Shown here: positions 25,241 to 34,201 of the stretch, piece after piece | How the letters are laid out: the number at the start of each line of letters is the position of its first letter | How positions within the stretch are numbered: position 1 is the first letter of the stretch | DNA from: Allobosea sp. CS1GBMeth4 | GTDB lineage: Bacteria; Pseudomonadota; Alphaproteobacteria; Rhizobiales; Beijerinckiaceae | DNA: 58,009 bases | Direction: 5' to 3' | NCBI RefSeq assembly: GCF_900185715.1 | Contig: NZ_FYAS01000026.1 | Coordinates: 1-58,009 of the forward strand | Position numbers and translations under genes: made by a program | The notes under the pieces: generated by a model | What the model saw: only the letters and a program-made list of their open reading frames with translations | The model's database searches: none | Told to the model about the DNA's origin: nothing

Positions 25241-25849
25241 TCAGAACTTCACCGCCGGCGGCCGTTCCGCGCCGGCCGTGGCGGAGAAGCTCTCCATCGG
25301 CTTGGCGCCCCAGAACAGGCGCGCCCAGATCACGCCCGGGAAGGTCCGGATCTCGGTGTTGAAGGCCTGCACCGCCTGGATGTAGTCGCGCCGCGCCACG
25401 GCGACGCGGTTTTCGGTGCCTTCCAGCTGCGACTGCAGCGCCAGGAAGTTCTGGTTCGACTTGAGTTCTGGATAGCGCTCGACCGTCACCATCAGGCGCC
25501 CGAGCGCGCCGGAAAGCTGATTCTGCGCGTCCTGGTATTCCTTGAACCTGGCCGGGTCCGTGATCGTCGAGGCATCGACCTTGACCTGCGTCGCCTTGGC
25601 GCGCGCCTCGATCACCTGGGTGAGCACCTCGCGCTCCTGCTGCGCATAGCCCTTCACCGTCTCGACCAGGTTGGGGATCAGGTCGGCGCGGCGCTGATAC
25701 TGGTTCTGCACCTCGCCCCAGGCCGCCTTGGCCCTCTCCTCCAGCGTCGGCACGTTGTTGTAGCCGCAGCCCGCGAGCATCAGGCCGAACAGGCCGACCA
25801 TCAGCATGACGAGGGGCCGGCGAAGAGCCGGAGACTGCGCGAGGACCAT
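25241..25849 (-). CDS. lemA: LemA family lipoprotein
   Basis: 202-residue LemA-family protein. A signal sequence ends in the lipobox LAGC, so it should be lipid anchored. The coiled, helical LemA domain follows: GYNNVPTLEERAKAAWGEV, NQYQRRADLIPNLVETVKGY and YPELKSNQNFLALQSQLEGT are the family blocks. The cellular role of LemA is not settled; in many bacteria it is encoded together with TPM-domain proteins, as here. It is the first gene of the three-gene minus-strand set and divergent from gamma-glutamyltransferase with a 139-base spacer. Confidence 0.93.
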   Translation of the reverse strand: MVLAQSPALRRPLVMLMVGLFGLMLAGCGYNNVPTLEERAKAAWGEVQNQYQRRADLIPNLVETVKGYAQQEREVLTQVIEARAKATQVKVDASTITDPARFKEYQDAQNQLSGALGRLMVTVERYPELKSNQNFLALQSQLEGTENRVAVARRDYIQAVQAFNTEIRTFPGVIWARLFWGAKPMESFSATAGAERPPAVKF

Positions 25850-25988
25850 GACGAACCCCTTCGGCTTGGCGAGACAAATCAGGGTTCGACCATAGCCGTG
25901 CCGCGAGGCAGATCAAACCAACGCCACGAGCATGGCGTCCCAGCCGGCAAGCGCGCTAGTCTGCGCCGCCGACGATGAGGAGAGGACC

Positions 25989-27749
25989 ATGCCGCTCAAG
26001 GTGCCCGCTTTCCGCGCCCGCAGGATACTTGTTCTCGGGCTTTGGCTCGCCGCGGTAACCGCCGCCCCCGCCCAGACCATGGCGCCCGCGCCGGAAGCCG
26101 CCACCGGGCGCACCGCCAAGACGCTCGGCACGGCGCAGCGCTACATGGCCGCCGCCGCCAACCCGCTCGCCGCCGCCGCCGGCCGCGAGATCCTGCGCGC
26201 CGGCGGCAGCGCCGCCGACGCCGCGATCGCCATCCAGCTCGTGCTCAACCTGGTCGAGCCGCAGAGCTCCGGCATCGGCGGCGGCGCTTTCCTGCTGCAC
26301 TGGGACGAGGCCGGCCGGACGCTCGCCACGCTCGACGGCCGCGAGACCGCCCCGAAGGCCGCGACGCCCGAGCGCTTCCTCGGCGCCGACGGCAAGCCGA
26401 TGAAATTCGTCGATGCCGTCGTCGGCGGCCGCTCGGTCGGCGTGCCCGGCACGGTCCGGCTGCTGGAAGAGGCCCATAAGCGCTGGGGCAAGCTGCCCTG
26501 GGCCGAGCTCTTCGCCCCCGCGATCAAGCTGGCGGAAGAGGGCTTCGCGATCTCGCCGCGCCTCGCCGGCCTGCTCGCCCTCGAGAAGAACCTCAGCCGG
26601 GACGCGCGTGCCTCCCTCTATTTCTACGAGGCCGACGGCAAGCCCAGGGCGGCCGGCACGACCCTCAGGAACCCGGCCTTCGCCGCGACCTTGCGCGCCA
26701 TCGCCCAGCGCGGCGCCGGCGCCTTCTACGAGGGCGAGATCGCGCAGGACATCGTCGCGACCGTCACCGGCCACAAGAACAATCCCGGCGACATGACGCT
26801 CGACGACCTCGCCGCCTACAAGGTCGAGGAGCGCGCGCCGCTCTGCGGCCGCTACCGCGCCTATACGCTCTGCGGCATGGGCCCGCCGAGCTCGGGCGCC
26901 ATCGCCGTGCAGCAGATCCTCGGCGTCCTCGCGACGAGGGACATGGCTCGCCTCGGCCCCGGCGCCGAGGCGGCGCACTGGGTCGCCGAGGCCGGCAAGC
27001 TCGCCTTCGCCGACCGGGCGCTCTATCTCGGCGATCCGGCCTTCGTCAGCGTCCCGGCCGCCGGGCTGATCGACGAGGACTATATTCGCGAGCGGGCGAG
27101 GCTGGTCAGCCCGGACAGGGCGATGGGCAAGGCCAGCGCCGGCAGCCCGCCGAACAAGCGCGCGCTGCTGCTCGCGCCGTCGGATGGTATCGAGAACGGC
27201 ACCAGTCACATCTCGGTCGTCGATGCCGCCGGCAACGCCGTCTCGATGACGACGACCATCGAGGATGGGTTCGGCTCGCGCCTGATGACCAAGGGCGGCT
27301 TCCTGCTCAACAACGAATTGACCGATTTCTCCTTCGCGCCGTCGGAGGATGGCAAGCCGGTCGCCAACCGGGTCGAGCCCGGCAAGCGACCGCGCTCCTC
27401 GATGGCGCCGACCATCGTCTTCGACGCTTTCGGCCGGCTCTACGCCGTCACCGGCTCGCCCGGCGGCAGCCAGATCATCGGCTATGTCGCCAAGACGCTG
27501 GTCGCGCTGCTCGACTGGAAGCTGGACCCGCAGCGCGCCGTCGACCTCGCCAATTTCGGCAGCCGCAACGGCCCGACCGAGCTGGAGAAGGGCAGCGAGG
27601 CGGAAGGCTGGAAGGCCGCGCTGGAGGCCAGGGGCCACGAGGTCCGGTTGCTCGAGATGACCTCGGGCATCCAGGCGATCGTCAAGACGCCGGAAGGCTA
27701 TCTCGGCGGCGCCGATGGCCGGCGCGAGGGCGTGGCGATCGGGGATTGA
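25989..27749 (+). CDS. ggt: Gamma-glutamyltransferase
   Basis: Periplasmic Ntn-hydrolase that cleaves gamma-glutamyl bonds of glutathione and related compounds. The 586-residue precursor has a signal peptide with cleavage near APAQT. Self-processing should occur before Thr405 in NGTSHISVVDAAGNAVS, giving large and small subunits. GGGAFLLHW and PGKRPRSSMAPTIV are further family motifs, the latter holding the serine pair near the oxyanion site. The ATG at 25989 follows a GAGGAGAGGA ribosome site and begins the signal peptide; 19 upstream codons in frame look non-coding. It converges with the hydrolase gene six bases on. Confidence 0.96.
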   Translation: MPLKVPAFRARRILVLGLWLAAVTAAPAQTMAPAPEAATGRTAKTLGTAQRYMAAAANPLAAAAGREILRAGGSAADAAIAIQLVLNLVEPQSSGIGGGAFLLHWDEAGRTLATLDGRETAPKAATPERFLGADGKPMKFVDAVVGGRSVGVPGTVRLLEEAHKRWGKLPWAELFAPAIKLAEEGFAISPRLAGLLALEKNLSRDARASLYFYEADGKPRAAGTTLRNPAFAATLRAIAQRGAGAFYEGEIAQDIVATVTGHKNNPGDMTLDDLAAYKVEERAPLCGRYRAYTLCGMGPPSSGAIAVQQILGVLATRDMARLGPGAEAAHWVAEAGKLAFADRALYLGDPAFVSVPAAGLIDEDYIRERARLVSPDRAMGKASAGSPPNKRALLLAPSDGIENGTSHISVVDAAGNAVSMTTTIEDGFGSRLMTKGGFLLNNELTDFSFAPSEDGKPVANRVEPGKRPRSSMAPTIVFDAFGRLYAVTGSPGGSQIIGYVAKTLVALLDWKLDPQRAVDLANFGSRNGPTELEKGSEAEGWKAALEARGHEVRLLEMTSGIQAIVKTPEGYLGGADGRREGVAIGD

Positions 27750-27755
27750 GCCGGA

Positions 27756-28388
27756 TCAGCGCCCCCTGGCGAAGTTGACGATCGCGGCCGCGGCCGCCTC
27801 GGTGCGGCCGGTGAAGGTGTGGGGACTGTTCGGCCGGCAGGGCTGGCCGGGGCCGCCGCCCCCGCTGATCCAGGCGGTGCGGGCCTTGCCGCGCGACCAG
27901 CGCACGAAATCGGGCACGGCCTGCGGCGGCGTCAGATGGCATTCGTCGTCGCGATGATGCAGAATCAGCGTCCGCGGCAGGCTCGCGGGATTGCCGAGCG
28001 TCTCGACGACCGATCCGTTCGGCGTACCGGGCGGCAGCAGCCCGCCGGCGGCGAAGACGACGGCGTCCGGCCGCGCGCCGCCGGCGATCGCCTGCGCCGC
28101 GGTGACGGCGCCCAGGCTCATGCCGACCAGCGTGACGCGATAACCCTTGCTTTTGAAATCCGAGACCAGCGACGAGGCCTGCGAGGCGCTGGTCGTGATG
28201 TCGGTCTCCAGCCCGGCCGTGCGGAAGATCGGCTGGCTCATCACCAGGAAGTCCCGGGGATGGATGCCGCCGGCGCCCGGTATCAGCACCAGCGCGACCG
28301 GCTGCCGGGCCGGCTGGGCCAGGGCGGTTCCGCCCCATGGCAGCAGGAACGCGGCGATCAGCGAAGCACGATGGAGGACGGCGAGCAT
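27756..28388 (-). CDS. Secreted alpha/beta-hydrolase
   Basis: 210-residue alpha/beta-hydrolase fold protein with a signal peptide (cleavage near TALAQP). After VALVLIPGAGG (oxyanion region) the nucleophile elbow is GMSLGA (Ser91). A candidate acid is in ILHHRDDECH and the catalytic histidine in NSPHTFTG near the C-terminus. The compact size resembles the dienelactone-hydrolase-like or chlorophyllase-like small hydrolases, but the substrate is unknown. It faces ggt end to end and is followed upstream by an unrelated membrane protein gene. Confidence 0.8.
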   Translation of the reverse strand: MLAVLHRASLIAAFLLPWGGTALAQPARQPVALVLIPGAGGIHPRDFLVMSQPIFRTAGLETDITTSASQASSLVSDFKSKGYRVTLVGMSLGAVTAAQAIAGGARPDAVVFAAGGLLPPGTPNGSVVETLGNPASLPRTLILHHRDDECHLTPPQAVPDFVRWSRGKARTAWISGGGGPGQPCRPNSPHTFTGRTEAAAAAIVNFARGR

Positions 28389-28527
28389 TGCGACACCTGC
28401 CGAAGCGCGGGAAACGTCCCGGCAGCGATTGGCTCAGCCGAGATTCCAGCATGTCGCGACTGTAGCCGGATCGGCATGACGGTCAATGACGTTAGGTCAG
28501 AGACGCTGCGGCGGCCGGCGCCGGCGT

Positions 28528-29013
28528 TCAGCCCTGCCCGGGCGCCTTCGGCTCCCCGCCTGCCCCGCGGCCGGCGATCAGCCAGTAGACGAAGCCGGTC
28601 GCGGCGCCGACCAGGAAGAGCGCCGCCACCACCTGCATCTCGGCCGCGTTCGGCGCCCTCGTCATGCCCAGCACGGCGAGCGGCAGCAGCGCCGCCAGCA
28701 GCCCGGTGAGACCGCTCTGGATCAGGCCGCTGCGCAGGCGGAAGAGCTCGGACGCGACCGCCACCAGCACCACCGGCAGCACCAGGATGGCGAAGCCGAG
28801 CCGGCCGAGCAGCGCGAAGGCCGCCTCCGCCGTCGGCCCGGGATCGAAGCCGCGCTCGGCCTGATCGAACAGGGTCGACATCAGCCTCTCGAAACCGCCG
28901 CCCACCAGCAGGCCGAGATCGGGCGAGGCGACACCCGCGACCAAAAGCGCGACCAGGCCTGCGCCGACCGCGAAGAGCAGCGCGAACGGGATCAGCAACA
29001 GCCAGCGCAGCAT
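28528..29013 (-). CDS. Hypothetical four-helix membrane protein
   Basis: 161-residue protein that I do not recognise. It has about four hydrophobic helices (residues 3-28, 68-88, 101-118 and 127-146) joined by short polar loops, with a glycine-rich C-terminal tail. It starts MLRWLLLIPFALLFAVGAG, so the first helix may be a signal anchor. It lies one base after the rlmN stop on the same strand, which suggests co-transcription, but there is no obvious functional link to rRNA methylation. Confidence 0.72.
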   Translation of the reverse strand: MLRWLLLIPFALLFAVGAGLVALLVAGVASPDLGLLVGGGFERLMSTLFDQAERGFDPGPTAEAAFALLGRLGFAILVLPVVLVAVASELFRLRSGLIQSGLTGLLAALLPLAVLGMTRAPNAAEMQVVAALFLVGAATGFVYWLIAGRGAGGEPKAPGQG

Positions 29014-29014
29014 G

Positions 29015-30238
29015 TCAGTGCGCGGCCGCCGCGGTTTCGGCTTCGCCCTGCTCCAGCATCAGCCGGGCGCGGGCGGAGAGTTTCTCGGTCTCGCTCTTCA
29101 GCTGGCCGCAGGCGGCGAGAATGTCGCGCCCGCGCGGCGTGCGCACCGGCGAGGCATAGCCGGCCTTGAACACGATCTCGGAGAAGCGCTCGATCCGCTC
29201 CCAGTCCGAGCATTCATAGCGCGTGCCGGGCCAGGGATTGAACGGGATCAGGTTGATCTTGGCCGGGATGCCTTTGAGCAGGCGCACCAGCTCGCGCGCC
29301 TCGGCATCGCTGTCGTTGACGCCCTTCAGCATCACGTATTCGAACGTGATGCGCTTTGCGTTCGATAACCCCGGATAGGTCCGGCAGGCCTCGAGCAGGT
29401 CCTTGATCGGGTATTTCCTGTTGAGCGGCACCAGCTCGTTGCGCAGATCGTCGCGCACCGCATGCAGCGAAATCGCCAGCATCGTGCCCATCTCGTCGCC
29501 GAGCGGGCCGATCTGCGGCACCACGCCCGAGGTCGAGACGGTGATGCGCCGCCGGCCGAGCGACAGGCCCTGATCGTCGGAGATCACCGCGATCGCATCG
29601 CGCACCCCGTCGAAATTGTACAGCGGCTCGCCCATGCCCATGAAGACGATGTTCGAGACGAAGCGGCCGCCATCACCAGGCACAAAGGCGCCTTCCGGCG
29701 GGGTCCGGTTCGGGAAATCGCCGAGCCGCTCGCGCGCCACCATCAGCTGCGCGACGATCTCCTCGGTGGTGAGGTTGCGGACGAGACGCTGCGTGCCGGT
29801 ATGGCAGAAGGTGCAGGTCAGCGTGCAGCCGACCTGGCTGGAGACGCAGAGCGTGCCGCGGTCGACCTCGGGGATGTAGACGCATTCGATCTCGGCGCCG
29901 CGGTCGCGCGGGCCGGCAGGCGGCATGCGCAGCAGCCATTTGCGGGTGCCGTCGCTGGAGACCTGCTCGGCGGTGACCTCCGGCAGGTCGAGCGAGAAGC
30001 GCTCGGCGAGCTGGGCGCGCAGGCCCTTGCCGATCGTCGTCATCTCCTGGAAGTCGCGGACGCCGTAATGGTAGATCCAGTTCCAGAGCTGGCCGACGCG
30101 CATGCGCCGCTCCTTCTCCGGAACGCCGATCTCGGCCAGCGCCTCGCCGAGGCCGGGGCGCGTGCGCCCGACCAGCGAGGGCCGCCGCGCAACGGGTTCG
30201 GCCGCCGGAGCGGCGGCTTGGGCAACAGACGGATTCAT
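29015..30238 (-). CDS. rlmN: 23S rRNA (adenine-C2)-methyltransferase RlmN
   Basis: Radical SAM methyltransferase for A2503 of 23S rRNA and A37 of some tRNAs. The 407-residue protein has the cluster motif CTLTCTFC (Cys138, Cys142, Cys145), a cysteine in IECVYIP (Cys119) and the C-terminal catalytic cysteine in ILAACGQL. Further motifs are [10 protein letters not shown] and LAISLHAV. The N-terminal 25 residues are alanine-rich filler before the helical accessory domain ([17 protein letters not shown]). Its start is an ATG with a spacer of 92 bases to the ialB stop. Confidence 0.97.
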   Translation of the reverse strand: MNPSVAQAAAPAAEPVARRPSLVGRTRPGLGEALAEIGVPEKERRMRVGQLWNWIYHYGVRDFQEMTTIGKGLRAQLAERFSLDLPEVTAEQVSSDGTRKWLLRMPPAGPRDRGAEIECVYIPEVDRGTLCVSSQVGCTLTCTFCHTGTQRLVRNLTTEEIVAQLMVARERLGDFPNRTPPEGAFVPGDGGRFVSNIVFMGMGEPLYNFDGVRDAIAVISDDQGLSLGRRRITVSTSGVVPQIGPLGDEMGTMLAISLHAVRDDLRNELVPLNRKYPIKDLLEACRTYPGLSNAKRITFEYVMLKGVNDSDAEARELVRLLKGIPAKINLIPFNPWPGTRYECSDWERIERFSEIVFKAGYASPVRTPRGRDILAACGQLKSETEKLSARARLMLEQGEAETAAAAH

Positions 30239-30330
30239 CGGAACTCGGCTCGCAGCGGGCGCATTCCGCCCGGAATTGGCCGCCTCATAGCACGAGGGCG
30301 GCCAATCGCGAAATCAGCCCGCTTGCCGGC

Positions 30331-30930
30331 CTATTTGCAGGCCTCCTCGGCCCGCTTGACGATCTGCGAGATGCCGGCGAGCGAGTATTTGTCGCTGGTC
30401 GGATTGCCGCGCTTCGACGTGCCCTTGATCTCGAGCCCCGAGCCCTTGCGCAGCGCATCGAGCATGCGGCCTTCCTCGGCCGGATTCTTCAGCCAGACAT
30501 TCTGGCCCTTGGCGACCAGCGCGAAGCGCTCAGCTCCGATGATCGCCTGATGCTCGACATCCTCCTTGAGGTCGAAATTCATCACCAGGCTGATCTCGTT
30601 GCGCACGCCCTCGCCGGGGCGGCTGGAGATGAACAGCAGGCCCTCCACGTCCTTGAGGTTGGCGGGGGAGCGGCTTTCGGCCTTGGACAAGGCGTAGCAG
30701 ATCTTCGAGCGGCCCTGTTGCGAGGAGAAGGCCTGCCATTTGCCGGCCGTTTCGAGCAGCAGCGCCTGGCCCTGGCCGCCGACGGCGGCCGTCTTCGCCG
30801 GCTGCGGCTTGTTGCCGGTGGCGCGCTGCGCCTGCACGGGCGCGGCCGCAAAGGTCAGGGCCGCCAGGCCGAGCAGGGCTGCGGCCTGGAGCGAGCGGCG
30901 GGCGGAAGAGAGAGCCGAGATGCGAATCAT
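30331..30930 (-). CDS. Invasion-associated locus B (IalB) family protein
   Basis: 199-residue secreted protein of the IalB family, named after a Bartonella protein and widespread in free-living Hyphomicrobiales. The signal peptide runs to about AAPVQAQ. The mature part contains KWQAFSSQQGRSKICYALSK, ISSRPGEGVRNEISLVMNF and a pair of cysteines (KICYALS and the C-terminal EEACK) that probably form a disulfide. ATG at 30930 begins the signal peptide; 31 upstream codons in frame are non-coding. Function in non-pathogens is unknown, and no virulence role should be inferred. Confidence 0.88.
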   Translation of the reverse strand: MIRISALSSARRSLQAAALLGLAALTFAAAPVQAQRATGNKPQPAKTAAVGGQGQALLLETAGKWQAFSSQQGRSKICYALSKAESRSPANLKDVEGLLFISSRPGEGVRNEISLVMNFDLKEDVEHQAIIGAERFALVAKGQNVWLKNPAEEGRMLDALRKGSGLEIKGTSKRGNPTSDKYSLAGISQIVKRAEEACK

Positions 30931-31182
30931 GGATCGCCAGTAACCGACAAAAACCTTAACGCCGAATGGAGAATGCGCGGGATCGGCGATCCGGAAGACG
31001 CAGCGCGCCGGATAGAATGTCACGATCCTGGCGAAAATGCGAATGCTCGCTCTTGCGCGCGCGGGCAGGCGACGCCTTCTCCTTCAATAGTTTAGGGCAG
31101 ACCCGGCCCGGTTCCGTTCGGCTTCCGCCTGTGCCAGCCTTGGACGGAGGCGAAGGAATCGGCCGGACGGAATGGAGGATCG

Positions 31183-32154
31183 ATGAAGGCGCTGTTGTGC
31201 GAGGCCCTCGGACCGGCGGAGACGCTGGTGATCCGCGACCTGCCCGAACCGGAGCCCGGCCCCGGCGAGATCGCGATTCGCGTCACGGCCGCAGCGCTCA
31301 ACTTCTTCGACACGCTGGTCATCGAGGGGCGTTATCAGGTCAAGCCGCCCCTGCCCTTCTCGCCCTCGGCCGAATGCGCCGGTGTCGTCTGCGCCCTCGG
31401 CCAGGGCGTCACGGGCTGGCGCGTCGGCGAGCGCGTCGCCGCCTGGCTCGGCCATGGCGCGGCGCGCGAGATCGTCGTCGTCCCGTCCGAGGCGGCCATC
31501 CGAATTCCCGACAGGCTCGACGATCGCCAGGCCGCCGGCCTCTTCGTCACCTATGGCACGGCGATGCACGGGCTGATCCAGCGCGGCGGCGTCGGGCCGG
31601 GCGAGACGCTCGCCATTCTCGGCGCCGCCGGCGGGGCGGGGCTCGCCGCGGTCGAGATCGGCGCCCTGCTCGGCGCGCGGGTGATCGCCTGCGCCTCCTC
31701 GCCGGAGAAGCTCGCGCTCGCCCGCGCGCATGGCGCTCAGGAGGCGCTGGACTACGCGGCCGACGACCTTCGAGCCGGCCTGCGGCGTCTCGCTCCCGAC
31801 GGGCTCGATGCGCTCTACGACACGGTCGGCGGCGCGCTCGCGGAGCCGGCGCTGCGCTCGATGGGCTGGGGCGGCCGCTACCTCGTCGTCGGCTTCGCCG
31901 GCGGCGAGATCCCGAGGATTCCGCTCAATCTCCTGCTGCTCAAGGGCTGCGACCTGCGCGGCGTGTTCTGGGGCGATTTCGTCAGGCGCGATCCGGCTGG
32001 CCACCGCGCCAATATGGAACGCCTGCTCGCCTGGGCGGCCGCGGGCCGGATCCGCGCCCATGTCCACGCCGCCTTTCCGCTGGAACGGGCCGCCGAGGCG
32101 CTCGCGCTGATCGCTGGCCGCAAGGCCCAGGGCAAGGTCGTGCTGGTTCCCTGA
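31183..32154 (+). CDS. NADPH:quinone oxidoreductase family protein
   Basis: Zinc-independent MDR reductase, 323 residues. The N-terminal ALNFFDTLVIEGRYQVKPPL is the quinone-oxidoreductase signature with no zinc cysteines. The nucleotide-binding loop is ILGAAGGAGLAAVE, and the C-terminus (PLERAAEALALIAGRKAQGK) is typical. Likely acts on quinones or enones with NADPH in the cytosol. The ATG follows GAGGATCG after a 252-base spacer from the divergent ialB; I saw no clear promoter motif there. It converges with the YkvA gene. Confidence 0.9.
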   Translation: MKALLCEALGPAETLVIRDLPEPEPGPGEIAIRVTAAALNFFDTLVIEGRYQVKPPLPFSPSAECAGVVCALGQGVTGWRVGERVAAWLGHGAAREIVVVPSEAAIRIPDRLDDRQAAGLFVTYGTAMHGLIQRGGVGPGETLAILGAAGGAGLAAVEIGALLGARVIACASSPEKLALARAHGAQEALDYAADDLRAGLRRLAPDGLDALYDTVGGALAEPALRSMGWGGRYLVVGFAGGEIPRIPLNLLLLKGCDLRGVFWGDFVRRDPAGHRANMERLLAWAAAGRIRAHVHAAFPLERAAEALALIAGRKAQGKVVLVP

Positions 32155-32172
32155 ACTCCACCATTGGACCGA

Positions 32173-32553
32173 TCAGAGATCGGTCAGCATCGCCCTGGCC
32201 TTGTCGCGATGCTGCGGCGTGATCGAGCCGGCGACGGCGGCGAGCGCCGCCGCGATCACGGCGGCATCGTCGGTGAAGCCGAGCAGCGGCATTACGTCGG
32301 GCAGCGCGTCGAGCGGCAGCACGAAATAGCCGAGCGCGGCGAGCAGCGTCAGCTTGACGCGCCGCGGCGTCGCCGGATCGCGCGCGCAGATCCAGGCGGC
32401 GAGGAGGTCTTCCGCGAAGGGAATGCGCTTCGCCACCCGCTTCAGCCGGCCGAGGAACTCGGACCCGAAGCGCTCCTCGTCGCGCAGGCTCTTGCGGATC
32501 GCCGCCATCTCCTCCGCGGTGAAGCGCTGTCCGAAGCCGAAGCTGTCGCTCAT
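32173..32553 (-). CDS. YkvA family protein (DUF1232)
   Basis: 126-residue DUF1232 protein. The conserved core is VKLTLLAALGYFVLPLDALP followed by DVMPLLGFTDDAAVI, the PxDxIPD-type motif of YkvA with two short hydrophobic helices. The N-terminal half is charged and helical. Family function is unknown; a membrane-associated role is often assumed. The ATG at 32553 follows GGGAGAGG. The frame extends antisense through the SDR gene but without family content. Confidence 0.86.
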   Translation of the reverse strand: MSDSFGFGQRFTAEEMAAIRKSLRDEERFGSEFLGRLKRVAKRIPFAEDLLAAWICARDPATPRRVKLTLLAALGYFVLPLDALPDVMPLLGFTDDAAVIAAALAAVAGSITPQHRDKARAMLTDL

Positions 32554-32728
32554 CCATCCTCTCCCTCGGCACCGGCACCATGCCTGGCACACCGTCGACG
32601 CGAAAATGTGGCCCCGCATGCAGGGCTGCACAAGGGATCGACTCAGAATTGCACGCCGAACCCCCTTGGAGGCGACGCTGCACGCCTCTAAAGCCGTTCC
32701 GGAATCGTCAAGAAGCCCGGGGAACGCC

Positions 32729-33514
32729 ATGAAGCTCGACTCGTCCATCGCCGCCATTGTCACCGGCGGCGCCTCCGGCCTCGGCGAGGGTACGGCGCGC
32801 ATGCTCGCCGGCCATGGCGTCAAGGTCGCGCTGTTCGATCTGAACGCCGAGCGCGGCGAAGCCGTCGCCAGGGAGATCGGCGGGCTGTTCTGCGCCTGCG
32901 ACGTCACCAGCGAGCAGTCGGTCGACGCCGCCCTCGAGAAGGCGCGTGCCGCCCATGGGGTCGCCCGCATCCTCGTCAACTGCGCCGGCATCGCGCCCGG
33001 CCGCCGCGTCGTCTCGAAGAAGCGCGACACCGGCGAGCTCGTCGCCCATGACCTCGCCACCTTCGAGAAGGCGGTCGCGATCAACCTGACCGGCACCTTC
33101 CGCCTGATCGCCAAATCCGCGGTCGCGCTCGCCGCGGTCGCTCCGGTCACCGAGGATGGCGGCCGCGGCGTCTTCGTCTGCACCGCGTCCGTCGCCGCCG
33201 AGGACGGCCAGATCGGTCAGGCTGCCTACGCCGCCTCCAAGGCGGGTGTCGTTGGCCTGACGCTCCCGGTCGCGCGCGATCTCGCCGGCGTCGGCATCCG
33301 CATCGTCACGATCATGCCCGGCCTGTTCGAGACCCCGATGTTCGCCGGCCTGCCCGACGAGGCGCGCGCCTCGCTGGCCGTCTCCGTGCCCCATCCCTCG
33401 CGCCTCGGCCGGCCGGCGGAATATGCGGCGCTGGTCAGGAGCATCGTCGAGAACGACATGCTGAACGGCACCGCGATCCGCCTTGACGGCGCGATTCGGC
33501 TCGCGCCGAAATAG
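32729..33514 (+). CDS. SDR family 3-hydroxyacyl-CoA dehydrogenase (HSD10-like)
   Basis: Short-chain dehydrogenase, 261 residues, closest in style to type II 3-hydroxyacyl-CoA dehydrogenase (HSD17B10). Motifs are TGGASGLG for NAD binding, LVNCAGIAPGRRVVSKKRD with the insert typical of this subgroup, CTASVAAEDG for the catalytic Ser and YAASKAGVVG for Tyr/Lys. IMPGLFETPMFAGLP continues the family pattern. It should oxidise short 3-hydroxyacyl-CoA substrates in fatty acid or branched-chain degradation. ATG at 32729 follows GGGGAA. An extragenic palindrome lies just after the stop. Confidence 0.9.
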   Translation: MKLDSSIAAIVTGGASGLGEGTARMLAGHGVKVALFDLNAERGEAVAREIGGLFCACDVTSEQSVDAALEKARAAHGVARILVNCAGIAPGRRVVSKKRDTGELVAHDLATFEKAVAINLTGTFRLIAKSAVALAAVAPVTEDGGRGVFVCTASVAAEDGQIGQAAYAASKAGVVGLTLPVARDLAGVGIRIVTIMPGLFETPMFAGLPDEARASLAVSVPHPSRLGRPAEYAALVRSIVENDMLNGTAIRLDGAIRLAPK

Positions 33515-33528
33515 GGCCGCTCCTCGTC

Positions 33529-33569
33529 TGTCATTCCGGGGCGCCGCATAGCGAGGACCCGGAATGACA
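33529..33569. repeat. Palindromic extragenic repeat acting as terminator
   Basis: Perfect 12-base inverted repeat, TGTCATTCCGGG (33529-33540) with CCCGGAATGACA (33558-33569), enclosing 17 bases. It occupies the gap between two convergent genes and could end transcription in both directions. The TCATTCCGGGG...CCCGGAATGA style is familiar to me as a dispersed element in this order; only one copy is in this window. Confidence 0.6.
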
Positions 33570-33580
33570 ATGCGGAAGCT

Positions 33581-34201
33581 TTACTCCGCCTCCTCGCGCT
33601 TGAGCTCGTGCTTGAGGATCAGCGGCGTCTGCGCGAGCGCGAAGATCATGGTCAGCGGCATCACGCCCCAGACCTTGAAGGCGACCCAGAAATCCTGGCT
33701 CTGCGTGCGCCAGACCAGCTCGTTCAGCGCGGCGAGGACGAAGAAGAACACCCCCCAGCGCAGGGTCAGCTTGCGCCAGCCCACGCGGTCGAGCTGCAGC
33801 ACGCTGTCGAGCACGAGCGCCAGCAGCGAGCGGCCGAACAGCAGGCCGCCGAGCAGCACGCAGCCGAACAGCGTGTTCACGATCGTCGGCTTGACCTTGA
33901 TGAAGAAGGCATCGTCGAGCGCCAGCGTCAGCCCGCCGAAGACGGTCACCACCACGGCATTGACGATCGCCATGCGCGGCAGGTGGTTCATCACGATCTT
34001 CGAGAGCACCAGCGCGATCAGCGAGGCCGCGATGAAGATGCCGGTGGCGACGAAGATACGCCGGTCCTCGGCGATGCCGAACCAGCGGTCGCCATAGGAG
34101 TTGGCGAAGAAGAACACCGCCAGCGGCCCGAATTCGAGCGCCAGCTTGACGAGCGGATTGATCGGCTTCGCTTCCGTCGTGCTCGCCGCCGTCCGGCTCA
34201 T
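33581..34201 (-). CDS. yciB: Septation protein A homologue (YciB)
   Basis: 206-residue inner-membrane protein of the YciB/IspZ family, linked to cell division and envelope integrity. The family blocks are LALEFGPLAVFFFANSYGDR, then LIALVLSKIVMNHLPRM and WRKLTLRWGVFFFVLAALNE (ending with the LNELVWR motif). Five to six membrane helices are predicted. The start overlaps the ftsY stop by four bases, coupling the two genes. The ftsY-yciB pairing supports an envelope and membrane-biogenesis theme. Confidence 0.93.
   Translation of the reverse strand: MSRTAASTTEAKPINPLVKLALEFGPLAVFFFANSYGDRWFGIAEDRRIFVATGIFIAASLIALVLSKIVMNHLPRMAIVNAVVVTVFGGLTLALDDAFFIKVKPTIVNTLFGCVLLGGLLFGRSLLALVLDSVLQLDRVGWRKLTLRWGVFFFVLAALNELVWRTQSQDFWVAFKVWGVMPLTMIFALAQTPLILKHELKREEAE

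Noticed and set aside
30331..30930. IalB-family protein as a virulence factor
   Set aside because: The family is common in free-living Hyphomicrobiales and nothing else in the window suggests pathogenicity.
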